A stretch of DNA of 57,671 bases from Williamsia sp. GTDB lineage: Bacteria > Bacteroidota > Bacteroidia > Chitinophagales > Chitinophagaceae. The notes under the pieces are model-generated. The model did not search any database. It saw only the letters and a program-made list of their open reading frames with translations, and was not told the origin of the DNA. The DNA lies in contig JADCRZ010000038.1 in assembly GCA_015069695.1 (NCBI GenBank), positions 1 to 57,671 on the forward strand. Reading direction: 5' to 3'. The first letter of the stretch is position 1. Each line of letters begins with the position of its first letter. The position numbers were made by a program, and so were the translations under genes. This document shows positions 32,527 to 41,000 of the stretch, one piece after another.

Positions 32527-35325
32527 TTAAATGCTAAATGCCGTTTGTACAATTTCTTCCTGCTCCTGCTTGTGCACTTTCATATAACCCGATGCTGTTG
32601 AAGCACTGGGCTGGCGGCTGATCACGCCAAAGTTCAGGCTCTTGAGGTTCATTTGCAAAAAAGAAGCGGCGCCCATGTTCAGCGGTTCTTCCTGTACCCA
32701 GAACCAGGTCGCTTTGTTGTATTTGTTGTAGAGTGCTGTCAGTTTTTTGATCGGGATCGGATAAAGCTGTTCCATCCGCACCAGTGCTACGTCCTTGCGA
32801 TTTTCTTTTTGCTGGCGTTCTGCAAGATCAAAATAAATTTTACCTGAGCAGAAAAGAACTTTTTTCACGTTGCCTGCATCAGCAAACGGATCATCCAGCA
32901 GTTCATTGAACCGGCCTTTTGTAAATTCTTCTTTGGGTGAATAGCTGCCGGGATGGCGGAGATTGGCTTTGGGAGAGAAATTGACAAGGGGCTTTCTGAA
33001 AGGCCATGCCAATTGTCTTCTCATCGCGTGAAAGAAATTAGAAGCTGTGGTGATGTTGGTCACTACGATATTCAGCTCTGCGCACATTTGTAAAAAGCGC
33101 TCCATCCGGCCGCTGCTATGTTCAGGCCCTTGTCCTTCATAACCGTGCGGCAGCAGCATAACGAGCCCGCTCATCCGCTGCCATTTGGTTTCAGCCGCAG
33201 CAATAAACTGGTCGATCATGGTTTGTGCCCCGTTGCTGAAATCACCGAATTGCGCTTCCCACAAAACCAGCGCATTGGGGTTGGCAATCGAATAGCCGTA
33301 TTCAAATCCCAAAACCCCGTATTCACTGAGGAGGGAATTATATATCATGAACTTTCCCTTGGCATCCGGCACATTGCTCAGGCGGTTATAGCTCTGGTCA
33401 GTATTTTCGTCGCGGATCACGGCATGGCGATGAGAGAAGGTACCCCGTATAACGTCTTGTCCGCTCATGCGTACATCAAACCCGTTCCGGAGCAAACTTC
33501 CATAAGCCATCAACTCGCCGGTTGCCCAGTCTACCTTTCCTTCCTCGTTAAAGAGCTTGACCTTGTCCTGCAACAGCTTTTCTATTTTGCGCAGGGGCTG
33601 CAATTCTTTTGGCCAGCTCATCATGGCATCAAATACCTTCTTGAAATCTTCTTCGCTGACAGCAGTCACAGGCGATTCATCAAAATCAGCAGCAACGGCC
33701 CGCCGCATGTCTTTCCACCACAGTTCCGATTTTTGGTAAGTATACGGGAGGGGATTTTGCTTTACATCATCCAACCGCTCCTGCAGTTGGGCCCAGAATT
33801 GCTTTTCCATTTCCATCGCCAGCTCCGCATCGATAGAACCGTTGGCAATGAGCTGCTTGGAATATATCTCCCGCGGATTGGGATGTTTGTCGATCAGCGC
33901 ATAAAGCTTGGGTTGGGTGTACTTGGGATCGTCGCCTTCGTTGTGGCCGTGTTTGCGGTAGCAGACCATGTCGATGTAAACATCGCTGTTAAACCGCTGG
34001 CGATAACGGGTGGCGATCTCCACGCATTTTACCACAGCTTCTGCATCGTCTCCATTTACGTGAAATACTGGCGCCTGAATAGCTGCACCCAGGCTGGTAC
34101 AGTAATCAGAAGTACGGGCATCATCAAAATCAGTAGTGAACCCGATCTGGTTGTTGATCACAAAATGGATGGTACCACCGGTGTAATAACCTTTCAATCC
34201 GCTCATCTGGGCTACTTCGTATACAATGCCTTGTCCGGCTACCGACGCATCACCATGGATCAGGATAGGCAGGATATGATCATAATCGCTTTCGTAGATC
34301 ACATCAGCTTTTGAGCGGGCAAAACCGATCACAACCGGATCAACAGCTTCCAGGTGCGAAGGGTTCGGGCAAAGCTGCAGGTTCACGGTCTTTCCGTCGG
34401 GTGTGGCGTGTTCTGCGCGGAAGCCCAGGTGGTATTTTACGTCGCCGCTGCCCATGGTTTGGTCGGGTGTGGCGGTGCCTTCAAATTCGTTAAAGATCTG
34501 CTCATAGGTTTTGCCCATGATATTGGCCAGGATGTTCAGCCTTCCGCGGTGGGCCATGCCGATCACCACTTCCTGAACGCCGTCGTCGGCGGCTGTATTG
34601 ATGATGGCATCCAGGGCCGGGATGGTTGTTTCACCGCCTTCCAGTGAAAAGCGTTTTTGGCCTACGTATTTGGTATGCAAAAACTTTTCAAATGCAACAC
34701 CCATGTTCAGCTTGTCCAGGATGCGGCGCTTTTTTTCAATCGATATGGGCGCGGTAAAATTGTTTTCGATTTCATTGGTCAGGAAGTCGACCTTTTCCTG
34801 GTTGCTGATGTATTTAAATTCGATGCCTACCGTACCTGTGTAAGATTGCTGCATGTGCTGCAGGATATTGCGCAGGGAGGTAGTACCGATCTTGATTAAG
34901 TTACCGGCGTGGAATTGTTTGTCGAGATCCTCTTCGGTGAAGCCAAAAAAGCCAAGATCGAGGTTGGCGCCGCGGTCTTTGCGCGGACGGATCGGGTTGG
35001 TTTTTGCCAGCAGGTGTCCTTTGTTGCGGTAGCCCAGAATAAGCCGGTAGGCACTGATTTCCCGCTTCCAGTCGATTTGTTCAGCCGGTTTGGCGGCGGG
35101 CTCAGCTTGCGGGATGGCAGCTTTTTGTTGACCATTTTTTTGTGCTTCTGCTGCTACACCGTTCGTAGTTCCGTTGGCCCCTTTGTGGTGTGAAACGGCA
35201 AAATCAAACCCTTCAAAAAATTTCCTGAACTCCGGGTCCACATTACCGGGATCTTTTACATAATCCTGGTACATACTTTCTATAAAAGACGGGGAGGAAT
35301 TCGTAATGTACGAGAAGTCTTTCAT
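32527..35325 (-). CDS. sucA: 2-oxoglutarate dehydrogenase E1
   Basis: A 932-residue thiamine-diphosphate enzyme that decarboxylates 2-oxoglutarate and charges lipoate on SucB. The start at 35325 (MKDFSYITNSSPSFIESMY) is chosen because this matches the usual N-terminal peptide; an upstream ATG at 35358 adds 11 residues. Landmarks are EWxxEISAYR-like DWKREISAYRLI, IGMAHRGRLNILANI, GDASVAGQGIVYEV, VINNQIGFTTDFDDART, and CYRKHGHNEGDDP for thiamine and metal binding. The second half has RGTFSHRHAV and LPHGYEGQGPEHSS. An alanine/lysine-rich linker near residues 50-85 is common in Bacteroidota. First gene of the sucAB operon. Confidence 0.96.
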   Translation of the reverse strand: MKDFSYITNSSPSFIESMYQDYVKDPGNVDPEFRKFFEGFDFAVSHHKGANGTTNGVAAEAQKNGQQKAAIPQAEPAAKPAEQIDWKREISAYRLILGYRNKGHLLAKTNPIRPRKDRGANLDLGFFGFTEEDLDKQFHAGNLIKIGTTSLRNILQHMQQSYTGTVGIEFKYISNQEKVDFLTNEIENNFTAPISIEKKRRILDKLNMGVAFEKFLHTKYVGQKRFSLEGGETTIPALDAIINTAADDGVQEVVIGMAHRGRLNILANIMGKTYEQIFNEFEGTATPDQTMGSGDVKYHLGFRAEHATPDGKTVNLQLCPNPSHLEAVDPVVIGFARSKADVIYESDYDHILPILIHGDASVAGQGIVYEVAQMSGLKGYYTGGTIHFVINNQIGFTTDFDDARTSDYCTSLGAAIQAPVFHVNGDDAEAVVKCVEIATRYRQRFNSDVYIDMVCYRKHGHNEGDDPKYTQPKLYALIDKHPNPREIYSKQLIANGSIDAELAMEMEKQFWAQLQERLDDVKQNPLPYTYQKSELWWKDMRRAVAADFDESPVTAVSEEDFKKVFDAMMSWPKELQPLRKIEKLLQDKVKLFNEEGKVDWATGELMAYGSLLRNGFDVRMSGQDVIRGTFSHRHAVIRDENTDQSYNRLSNVPDAKGKFMIYNSLLSEYGVLGFEYGYSIANPNALVLWEAQFGDFSNGAQTMIDQFIAAAETKWQRMSGLVMLLPHGYEGQGPEHSSGRMERFLQMCAELNIVVTNITTASNFFHAMRRQLAWPFRKPLVNFSPKANLRHPGSYSPKEEFTKGRFNELLDDPFADAGNVKKVLFCSGKIYFDLAERQQKENRKDVALVRMEQLYPIPIKKLTALYNKYNKATWFWVQEEPLNMGAASFLQMNLKSLNFGVISRQPSASTASGYMKVHKQEQEEIVQTAFSI

Positions 35326-35512
35326 CTGGTTAACTGTTTCTGATTGTTTAAGAAACAACCGCTACTCAAAAGAATCATCCTTTGCAATAAGGCTGTGTGG
35401 CAAAATAGGCTAAATGATCGTCTTCGACAAGACAACCAAATCAGGCTTTGAACCCTCCTGCAAACCTACAGGATTTTCTGCACAAACCGATTTAGACGGG
35501 GCCAGAAAAAGT

Positions 35513-35543
35513 TTTGCGAGTTGACAATTAATGAATACATTTG
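35513..35543 (+). promoter_or_regulatory. Complete Bacteroidota promoter for rpsT
   Basis: TTTG at 35513-35516 and TACATTTG at 35536-35543 are separated by 19 bases, exactly the spacing of the primary sigma factor consensus in Bacteroidota. The rpsT ATG follows 19 bases after the -7 box. This is the best promoter in the window. Confidence 0.85.
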
Positions 35544-35562
35544 CACTCCAAAAATTTCAGGC

Positions 35563-35859
35563 ATGGCAAATCACAAGGCTACCAAAAAGGATGTGCGGCA
35601 GGTAAGTAAACGCAGGGAACGCAACCGCTATTATGGAAAAACAACCCGCAACGCAATCCGCGATTTAAAAGAAAACACAGAAAAAGCTGCTTTCGACCAA
35701 CAACTTCCTTCAGTTATATCTATGATCGATAAGCTGGCAAAACGCGGCGTGATCCACAAAAACAAAGCTGCCAACCTGAAAAGCAAGCTGGCAAAAAAAT
35801 CAACCGGTCTCGCTCCCGCTGCCCCAGCAGTAGCACCAACTCCTGCTCCGGAAGCATAG
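35563..35859 (+). CDS. rpsT: 30S ribosomal protein S20
   Basis: A 98-residue ribosomal protein that binds 16S rRNA early in assembly of the small subunit. The start is ATG 35563 ([13 protein letters not shown]), as in most S20 proteins; an upstream ATG at 35521 overlaps the promoter. Basic helices [19 protein letters not shown] and [19 protein letters not shown] are recognisable. The last ~15 residues are alanine- and proline-rich ([15 protein letters not shown]), longer than in proteobacterial S20 but seen in Bacteroidota. It has its own promoter and a terminator at 35893-35923. Confidence 0.95.
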   Translation: MANHKATKKDVRQVSKRRERNRYYGKTTRNAIRDLKENTEKAAFDQQLPSVISMIDKLAKRGVIHKNKAANLKSKLAKKSTGLAPAAPAVAPTPAPEA

Positions 35860-35892
35860 TTCATTTTAGCAGAATATTTTCATGATATTAAG

Positions 35893-35923
35893 ACCTGCTG
35901 GCAATTGGCCAGCAGGTTTTTTT
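35893..35923 (+). terminator. Rho-independent terminator of rpsT
   Basis: A perfect 10-bp stem (35893-35902 with 35908-35917) with a five-base loop is followed by seven T residues (35917-35923). It stands about 34 bases after the rpsT stop. Its T-run is also the first part of the repeat element beginning at 35918. Confidence 0.93.
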
Positions 35924-36053
35924 GTCTTGAACCTTGATTTACAGGATGGGAGGTATTCTCAGGACGTTGGTGGTTCGATCAGCTTGCGGGTGCTTTTGTC
36001 TGAACCACTATCGTCCTGAGAATACCTCCCATCCTGTAAATCAAGGTTCAGAC
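35918..36053. repeat. Palindromic intergenic repeat element
   Basis: Arms 35928-35966 and 36012-36050 are perfect 39-base reverse complements around a 45-base centre, and the centre holds a nested 7-bp inverted repeat (35970-35976 and 36002-36008). The element opens with TTTTTTGTCTTGAACC, and a near-copy (TTTTGTCTGAACC) stands inside the centre. The same 16 bases occur at 57630-57645. It looks like a non-autonomous dispersed palindrome placed between the rpsT terminator and the carboxypeptidase gene. Confidence 0.92.
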
Positions 36054-36074
36054 ATTTACCCTAATTTGGGCTCT

Positions 36075-37799
36075 ATGAAAAAACTGCTTATTGTCCTGCT
36101 TTGCGGGCTGTTTTCCGGTGCACAGGCGCAAAAGTTTGAGACCCTTTTTGAAAAAAGCGGGGGCACCAAAACGCCTCCTTACCGCGACATCGTCGATTTT
36201 TACCAGCAGCTCGACAAAGCTTCCGGTAAACTCCTGCTGAAAACCATGGGCCCTTCGGATGCCGGGTTTCCGCTGCACCTGGTTTTGTTTTCCAATGATG
36301 GCAAGTTTGATCCGGCGGCCTGGCACCGGCAGAAAAAAACAGTGATCCTCATCAACAACGGCATCCACCCCGGTGAACCGGATGGCATCGATGCCAGCAT
36401 GCTCCTGCTGCGCGATCTGGTGACGGGTGCGAAAAAGATTCCCGACAATGTTGCGCTGGCCGTTATCCCTGTTTACAACATCGGCGGCTGCCTGAACCGG
36501 AGCCCTTTTTACCGCGTCGACCAGAACGGTCCGGAGGAATTTGGCTTCCGGGGCAACTCCCAAAACCTTGACCTCAACCGCGACTTTATCAAATGCGACT
36601 CAAAGGAGGCCCGCTCCTTTGCGGAGATTTTTCACACGGTTGATCCGGATATTTTTATCGATAACCACGTAAGCGACGGAGCGGATTACCAGCACGTCAT
36701 GACGCTGATCTCCTCCCAGCACAACAAACTGGGCGGCGCCATGGGCGAATACCTGAACAAAGAAATGGAACCCGCCCTCTATGCCTCCATGAAAGAACGG
36801 GGCTACGACTTAGTTCCCTATGTAAACTTTTTCGGTGATACGCCCGACAACGGCTGGCCTGAGTTCTTTGACGCGCCGCGCTACTCCAGCGGCTATGCCA
36901 CCCTCTGGCATACATTCGGGTTTACGGTAGAAACCCATATGCTCAAACCCTATGACCAGCGCGTAAAATCGAACTATGTGCTGATGGAGTCTTTTTGCCA
37001 GTTTGCTTCAAAAAATGCGGAAACCATTCAGTCGCTGCGCAGCCAGGCCATTGCACAGGCGCTGGGCCAGTCCCAGTTCCCCATCTCCTGGGAGCTCGAC
37101 AGAAGCCAATGGAAAGAGATCGTTTTCAAAGGCTATACTGCCGGTAGAAAACCCAGTGGCGTTTCGGGCCTGCCCAGGTTGTACTACGACAGAACCAAGC
37201 CCTACGAAAAGACAGTGAAGTTGTACAACTACTACAAACCATCCGTCCTTGTGCAAAAACCGGTAGCTTATATCATCCCTCAAGGCTGGTGGAAAGTAAT
37301 CGACCTGCTGAAGATCAATAGGGTGGCCATGCGCACGCTTACCCGTGACACCCTCATCGAAGTACAGGTTACACGTATCCAGGATTACAAAGCGGCACCC
37401 CGCCCGTTTGAAATGCATCACCTCAACAGCGATGTAAAAACGACCAGTACCAAACAAAAAATGCTATTCCGCAAGGGGGACTACTGGGTTTCTCTCAATC
37501 AATCCGCCAACCGCTTTTTGATGGAAGTGCTGGAAGCCCGCGGGCCCGACTCTTACTTTGCCTGGAACTTTTTTGATGCCATCCTGCAACAAAAAGAAGG
37601 ATACAGCAACTACATGTTTGAAGACGAAGCAGCTGCCTGGCTCCAGTCGCACCCGGATGTAAAACAAAAGCTGGAGCAAAGAAGACAGTCCGACAGCAGC
37701 TTTGCCAAAAGTGCCCGTGCGCAGCTTGATTTTGTGTTTGAAAACACGCCTTACATCGAGCCGGACTACCTGCGTTACCCAATATACAGGGTAGAGTAA
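36075..37799 (+). CDS. Secreted M14 zinc carboxypeptidase
   Basis: A 574-residue secreted peptidase. The start is ATG 36075, which begins a clean signal peptide (MKKLLIVLLCGLFSGAQAQ); the longer ORF from 35934 only runs through the palindrome. The M14 zinc site is ILINNGIHPGEPDGIDAS (H-x-x-E), a later IDNHVSDGADYQH histidine, and TFGFTVETHML supplies the catalytic glutamate. NSQNLDLNRDFIK is the usual substrate-binding arginine block. The C-terminal ~200 residues are beta-rich and may be an accessory domain. It likely trims peptides in the periplasm or outside the cell. Exact specificity is not known. No partner gene is adjacent on the same strand. Confidence 0.88.
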   Translation: MKKLLIVLLCGLFSGAQAQKFETLFEKSGGTKTPPYRDIVDFYQQLDKASGKLLLKTMGPSDAGFPLHLVLFSNDGKFDPAAWHRQKKTVILINNGIHPGEPDGIDASMLLLRDLVTGAKKIPDNVALAVIPVYNIGGCLNRSPFYRVDQNGPEEFGFRGNSQNLDLNRDFIKCDSKEARSFAEIFHTVDPDIFIDNHVSDGADYQHVMTLISSQHNKLGGAMGEYLNKEMEPALYASMKERGYDLVPYVNFFGDTPDNGWPEFFDAPRYSSGYATLWHTFGFTVETHMLKPYDQRVKSNYVLMESFCQFASKNAETIQSLRSQAIAQALGQSQFPISWELDRSQWKEIVFKGYTAGRKPSGVSGLPRLYYDRTKPYEKTVKLYNYYKPSVLVQKPVAYIIPQGWWKVIDLLKINRVAMRTLTRDTLIEVQVTRIQDYKAAPRPFEMHHLNSDVKTTSTKQKMLFRKGDYWVSLNQSANRFLMEVLEARGPDSYFAWNFFDAILQQKEGYSNYMFEDEAAAWLQSHPDVKQKLEQRRQSDSSFAKSARAQLDFVFENTPYIEPDYLRYPIYRVE

Positions 37800-38003
37800 A
37801 AGGGCCTACGCGGTTGTACTTAAAGGGCGTTAAATAAATATCTTACCGCCCCAAATTACCGCAACGGCTTTTTTCAGAATGTCCTCTTTCTTCTTATGTT
37901 TACAAAGGTTAATGCTCTTGTTAACCCTTAAACCTTGAACCTGTAGAACAGCGCTTTGCGCTGCACAAGCGGTAAGTACGATAAAACGGACTTGCTGCTT
38001 TTT

Positions 38004-41000
38004 TTATTCCCTGACCTGGATGGTCCCTGCCCCATTGTATGAATGATATTCGCCGTTGTACAAGGCATCCGCGCTTACCGGTCCCATCCTGAAAACACCG
38101 GGCGATATGGCCCTTACTGCATAATAGTACACCTGCCGCGCACGGGTCAGGTCAACAAACAGATTGATCCGGTCATCCCTCACATCCAGTTGCGTGGGCG
38201 TATCGGCGTCCTTGATCCAGTCCATACCCGGGATCTCCTTTGTGCGTGGGTTCTCAATTTCAAACCCTGCTGGCAACAGATCAGTAATAGCCACATTTTC
38301 CACTGTACCTGAGTATGATTTGTTGATGATGACCTGCACGATCACAAGACTGTTTTGCGGAAAGCTGTTGCCGCTGACCGGGGTGCCTAAACGGTCAAAA
38401 AATTTGCGGCGCACCTGGATGTAATTGTCCTCCTCCTTGTAGCTGCCGCTCGCGCTGATGCCTTCGCTTTGCCACCAGTAATAAAGCTGCCCCTCTCCTT
38501 TTGTGGCAATCTCTACATTGGTACCTCCCAGTTCTTTTGCACGCAATAAAACCGGTTTTCCATCAAACCGGCTGACAGATTTGCCATTGACTTTTATATC
38601 AGCCGTAACGGTGGATTTATTGGCGGAACGGGCCATCTTGCCGATCGCCAGAAAGCTGAAAGCACTTTCCTGGGTGCTGTACCAGCTGCGTTGCTTGAGT
38701 TTGTTGATCACCTGGCGCGCCATGACCGGAATTTGCGCATTGGTCGGATCTACATCGATCAGTACGTTCAGTGCTACGGCCTCATCGCGGATAGCCGAGT
38801 AAAAACTGCCGCCGCTTTGCGGAACAGATTCTTCACCGCTGAAAGAAGTGGGCAGCAATTCCCTGAACTTGGTCCGGTCGCCCGCCGTTGCAAAGGCCGC
38901 AGAGAGCATATAGCGGCTGTCCAGGCTAAGCAACTGCGGATTGGCTTTGTAATAGTTCATGACACTGATATTAGGCCGGGATGCCATAGCCAGTACATAT
39001 AAGCTGTAAGCAATTTCTTTGGGTGCGATCTTTTTTACCTGGTTACCATTGTAATAGTAAGAGATCGTCAATTTTGTTTTGAGCCTGTTATTGATATAAC
39101 CCAGCAGGGGATCCAGCAGGGAGGCGTCCACATCATAGCCTGCTTTCTGCGCTTCGAGGAGGAACTGCGCTGCATAAACGGATGCCCACCAGTTCTCTGT
39201 TTTTTCATCGTCCCACAACAGGATGGCGCCATTGTACAGCTGGCGCATTTTTATCTTGCGGATAGCTTCCTGAATATTGTAATTGGCATTCGTGCTGTTT
39301 TCACGGCCGGCCCGGATCAGTTCTGCCATTTCGCCGAAATACAACTGGGGAAAAGCGGACGAGATTACCTGTTCGGTACAACCATAGGGATATTGCACCA
39401 GGTATTTCAACAAACCTGCTACCTCTACGGCAGGTGAACGGCTCACCGTTAAACTATAGTCCATGCTCGCCGGCATAAAATCATTCAGGCCAATGGCTAT
39501 CCTGCCTGAACTGTTACCGGCCAGCGAACCACTGCCAGTCAGCTTTTGTAAGGTAGAGGCCGGACGTATACTGATCTCTGTTTCGCTGGTAAACTTCTCT
39601 CCCATTCCCTGTACTTCCACTGCTACTTTTCCGGTGCCGGTCGCCGGTGCTGCTACGACCCTGAACAAGGCCCGGCCTTCGCTGTTTGCAGGCAGGTTAA
39701 CCGTGGTCTTGTTATTTCCTACAACAGATAGCGGACCACTCAGGCGAATGGTGGCCACTGCGCTGCTGCTGCGCGTGGTTGTATTGGAAACCGTTACAGG
39801 TACATTGATGGTGTCTGAAGGACTTAAAAACCTGGGCAGCGCTGTGCTTAGAATAATAGGATCGGCTACCGTCATTGCAGTTTCTGCTGATCCAAAGCTT
39901 TCGTTTTTGTAAGCAACGGCCATCAGGCGTATCTGTCCGCTAAATGCAGGCACATCAAACTCGAAACTGGCTTGTCCGCTGCCGCCCGCCTGTACAATGC
40001 CGCTCCAGTAGGAAACAATCTTGATCCGCTTGTTGGGCATGGGGTTGGTCCGCTTGCTCATTTCCAGGTCAGCATCGCCACCGGTGCTGCTTAAACGCGC
40101 TTTGATTTCCGGGAACAGCAGCGGGTATAGATCATATCCTTTTACTTCCAATGCTCTCTTTGCATAGAAATAGCCGTATGGATCGGGGGTTTTGTAATCG
40201 GTCACCTGCAATACGCCATTGTCTACTGCAGCCAGGGTAACATAGCTGCCTGCAGCTGCTTTCACCGTTACGCGCTGGTGTGTTTTGGAGCGGACTGTTT
40301 TTTGCGCCATGATCTCCACACCCATCTTGCGGCTGGGTTCCTCTACTGTTACAGATTGAAACCCGTGTGCTACTGTCAGCGGTATATCTGATATGCCATG
40401 TGGTTTGATCAGGGTTGCTGTGATGTACACATTGGGAACGTGTTCGCCCGTCAGTTTCAGATCAAGTGTGGCTGACCGTTTATCTACGTTTATATATTGG
40501 TGTGAGACGACCCGGTCTGTTTCAAGTGTTACCAGCATCTTTCCGCTGAACGGGGTTGAGAACAGGACCTTGGCAGCTTCGCCCGCCTGGTAAGAAGCCT
40601 TGTCTACCCTGATGTCGATATTGCCATCTGTATTGACTTCAAAAGAGCTGTTATCACCACCCCAGCTTCCATAGCTGTAAAAAGACCGGCTTACATAACT
40701 GTTCACACCAGGCAAGGACAACCTGATCTCGTATTCGCCGGGTGTTGCCGGTACAAAAGGAAAGGAAGTGTTTTCTCCGCTGATGGTCACGATGTTGTCT
40801 GCAACGATCTTGTCCTGTTTTTGGGATTGATAGTTGAAGTAGCTGCCGCTTTTTGACAACACGGTCCTGTATTCATGCTTGATCACTTTTACCTGCGCCT
40901 TTGTGCCGTTCACCAGGGCTTCATTGCGGTCCACTGCCAGCAGGGGAAAGCGGGCAGCCTGGTGCAGGGGGTAATAGCCGTATCTATCCCATCCCAAACC

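Noticed and set aside
35934-36074. Extended N terminus of the M14 carboxypeptidase
   Set aside because: The extra 47 residues are encoded by the palindrome, and a clean signal peptide begins at 36075.
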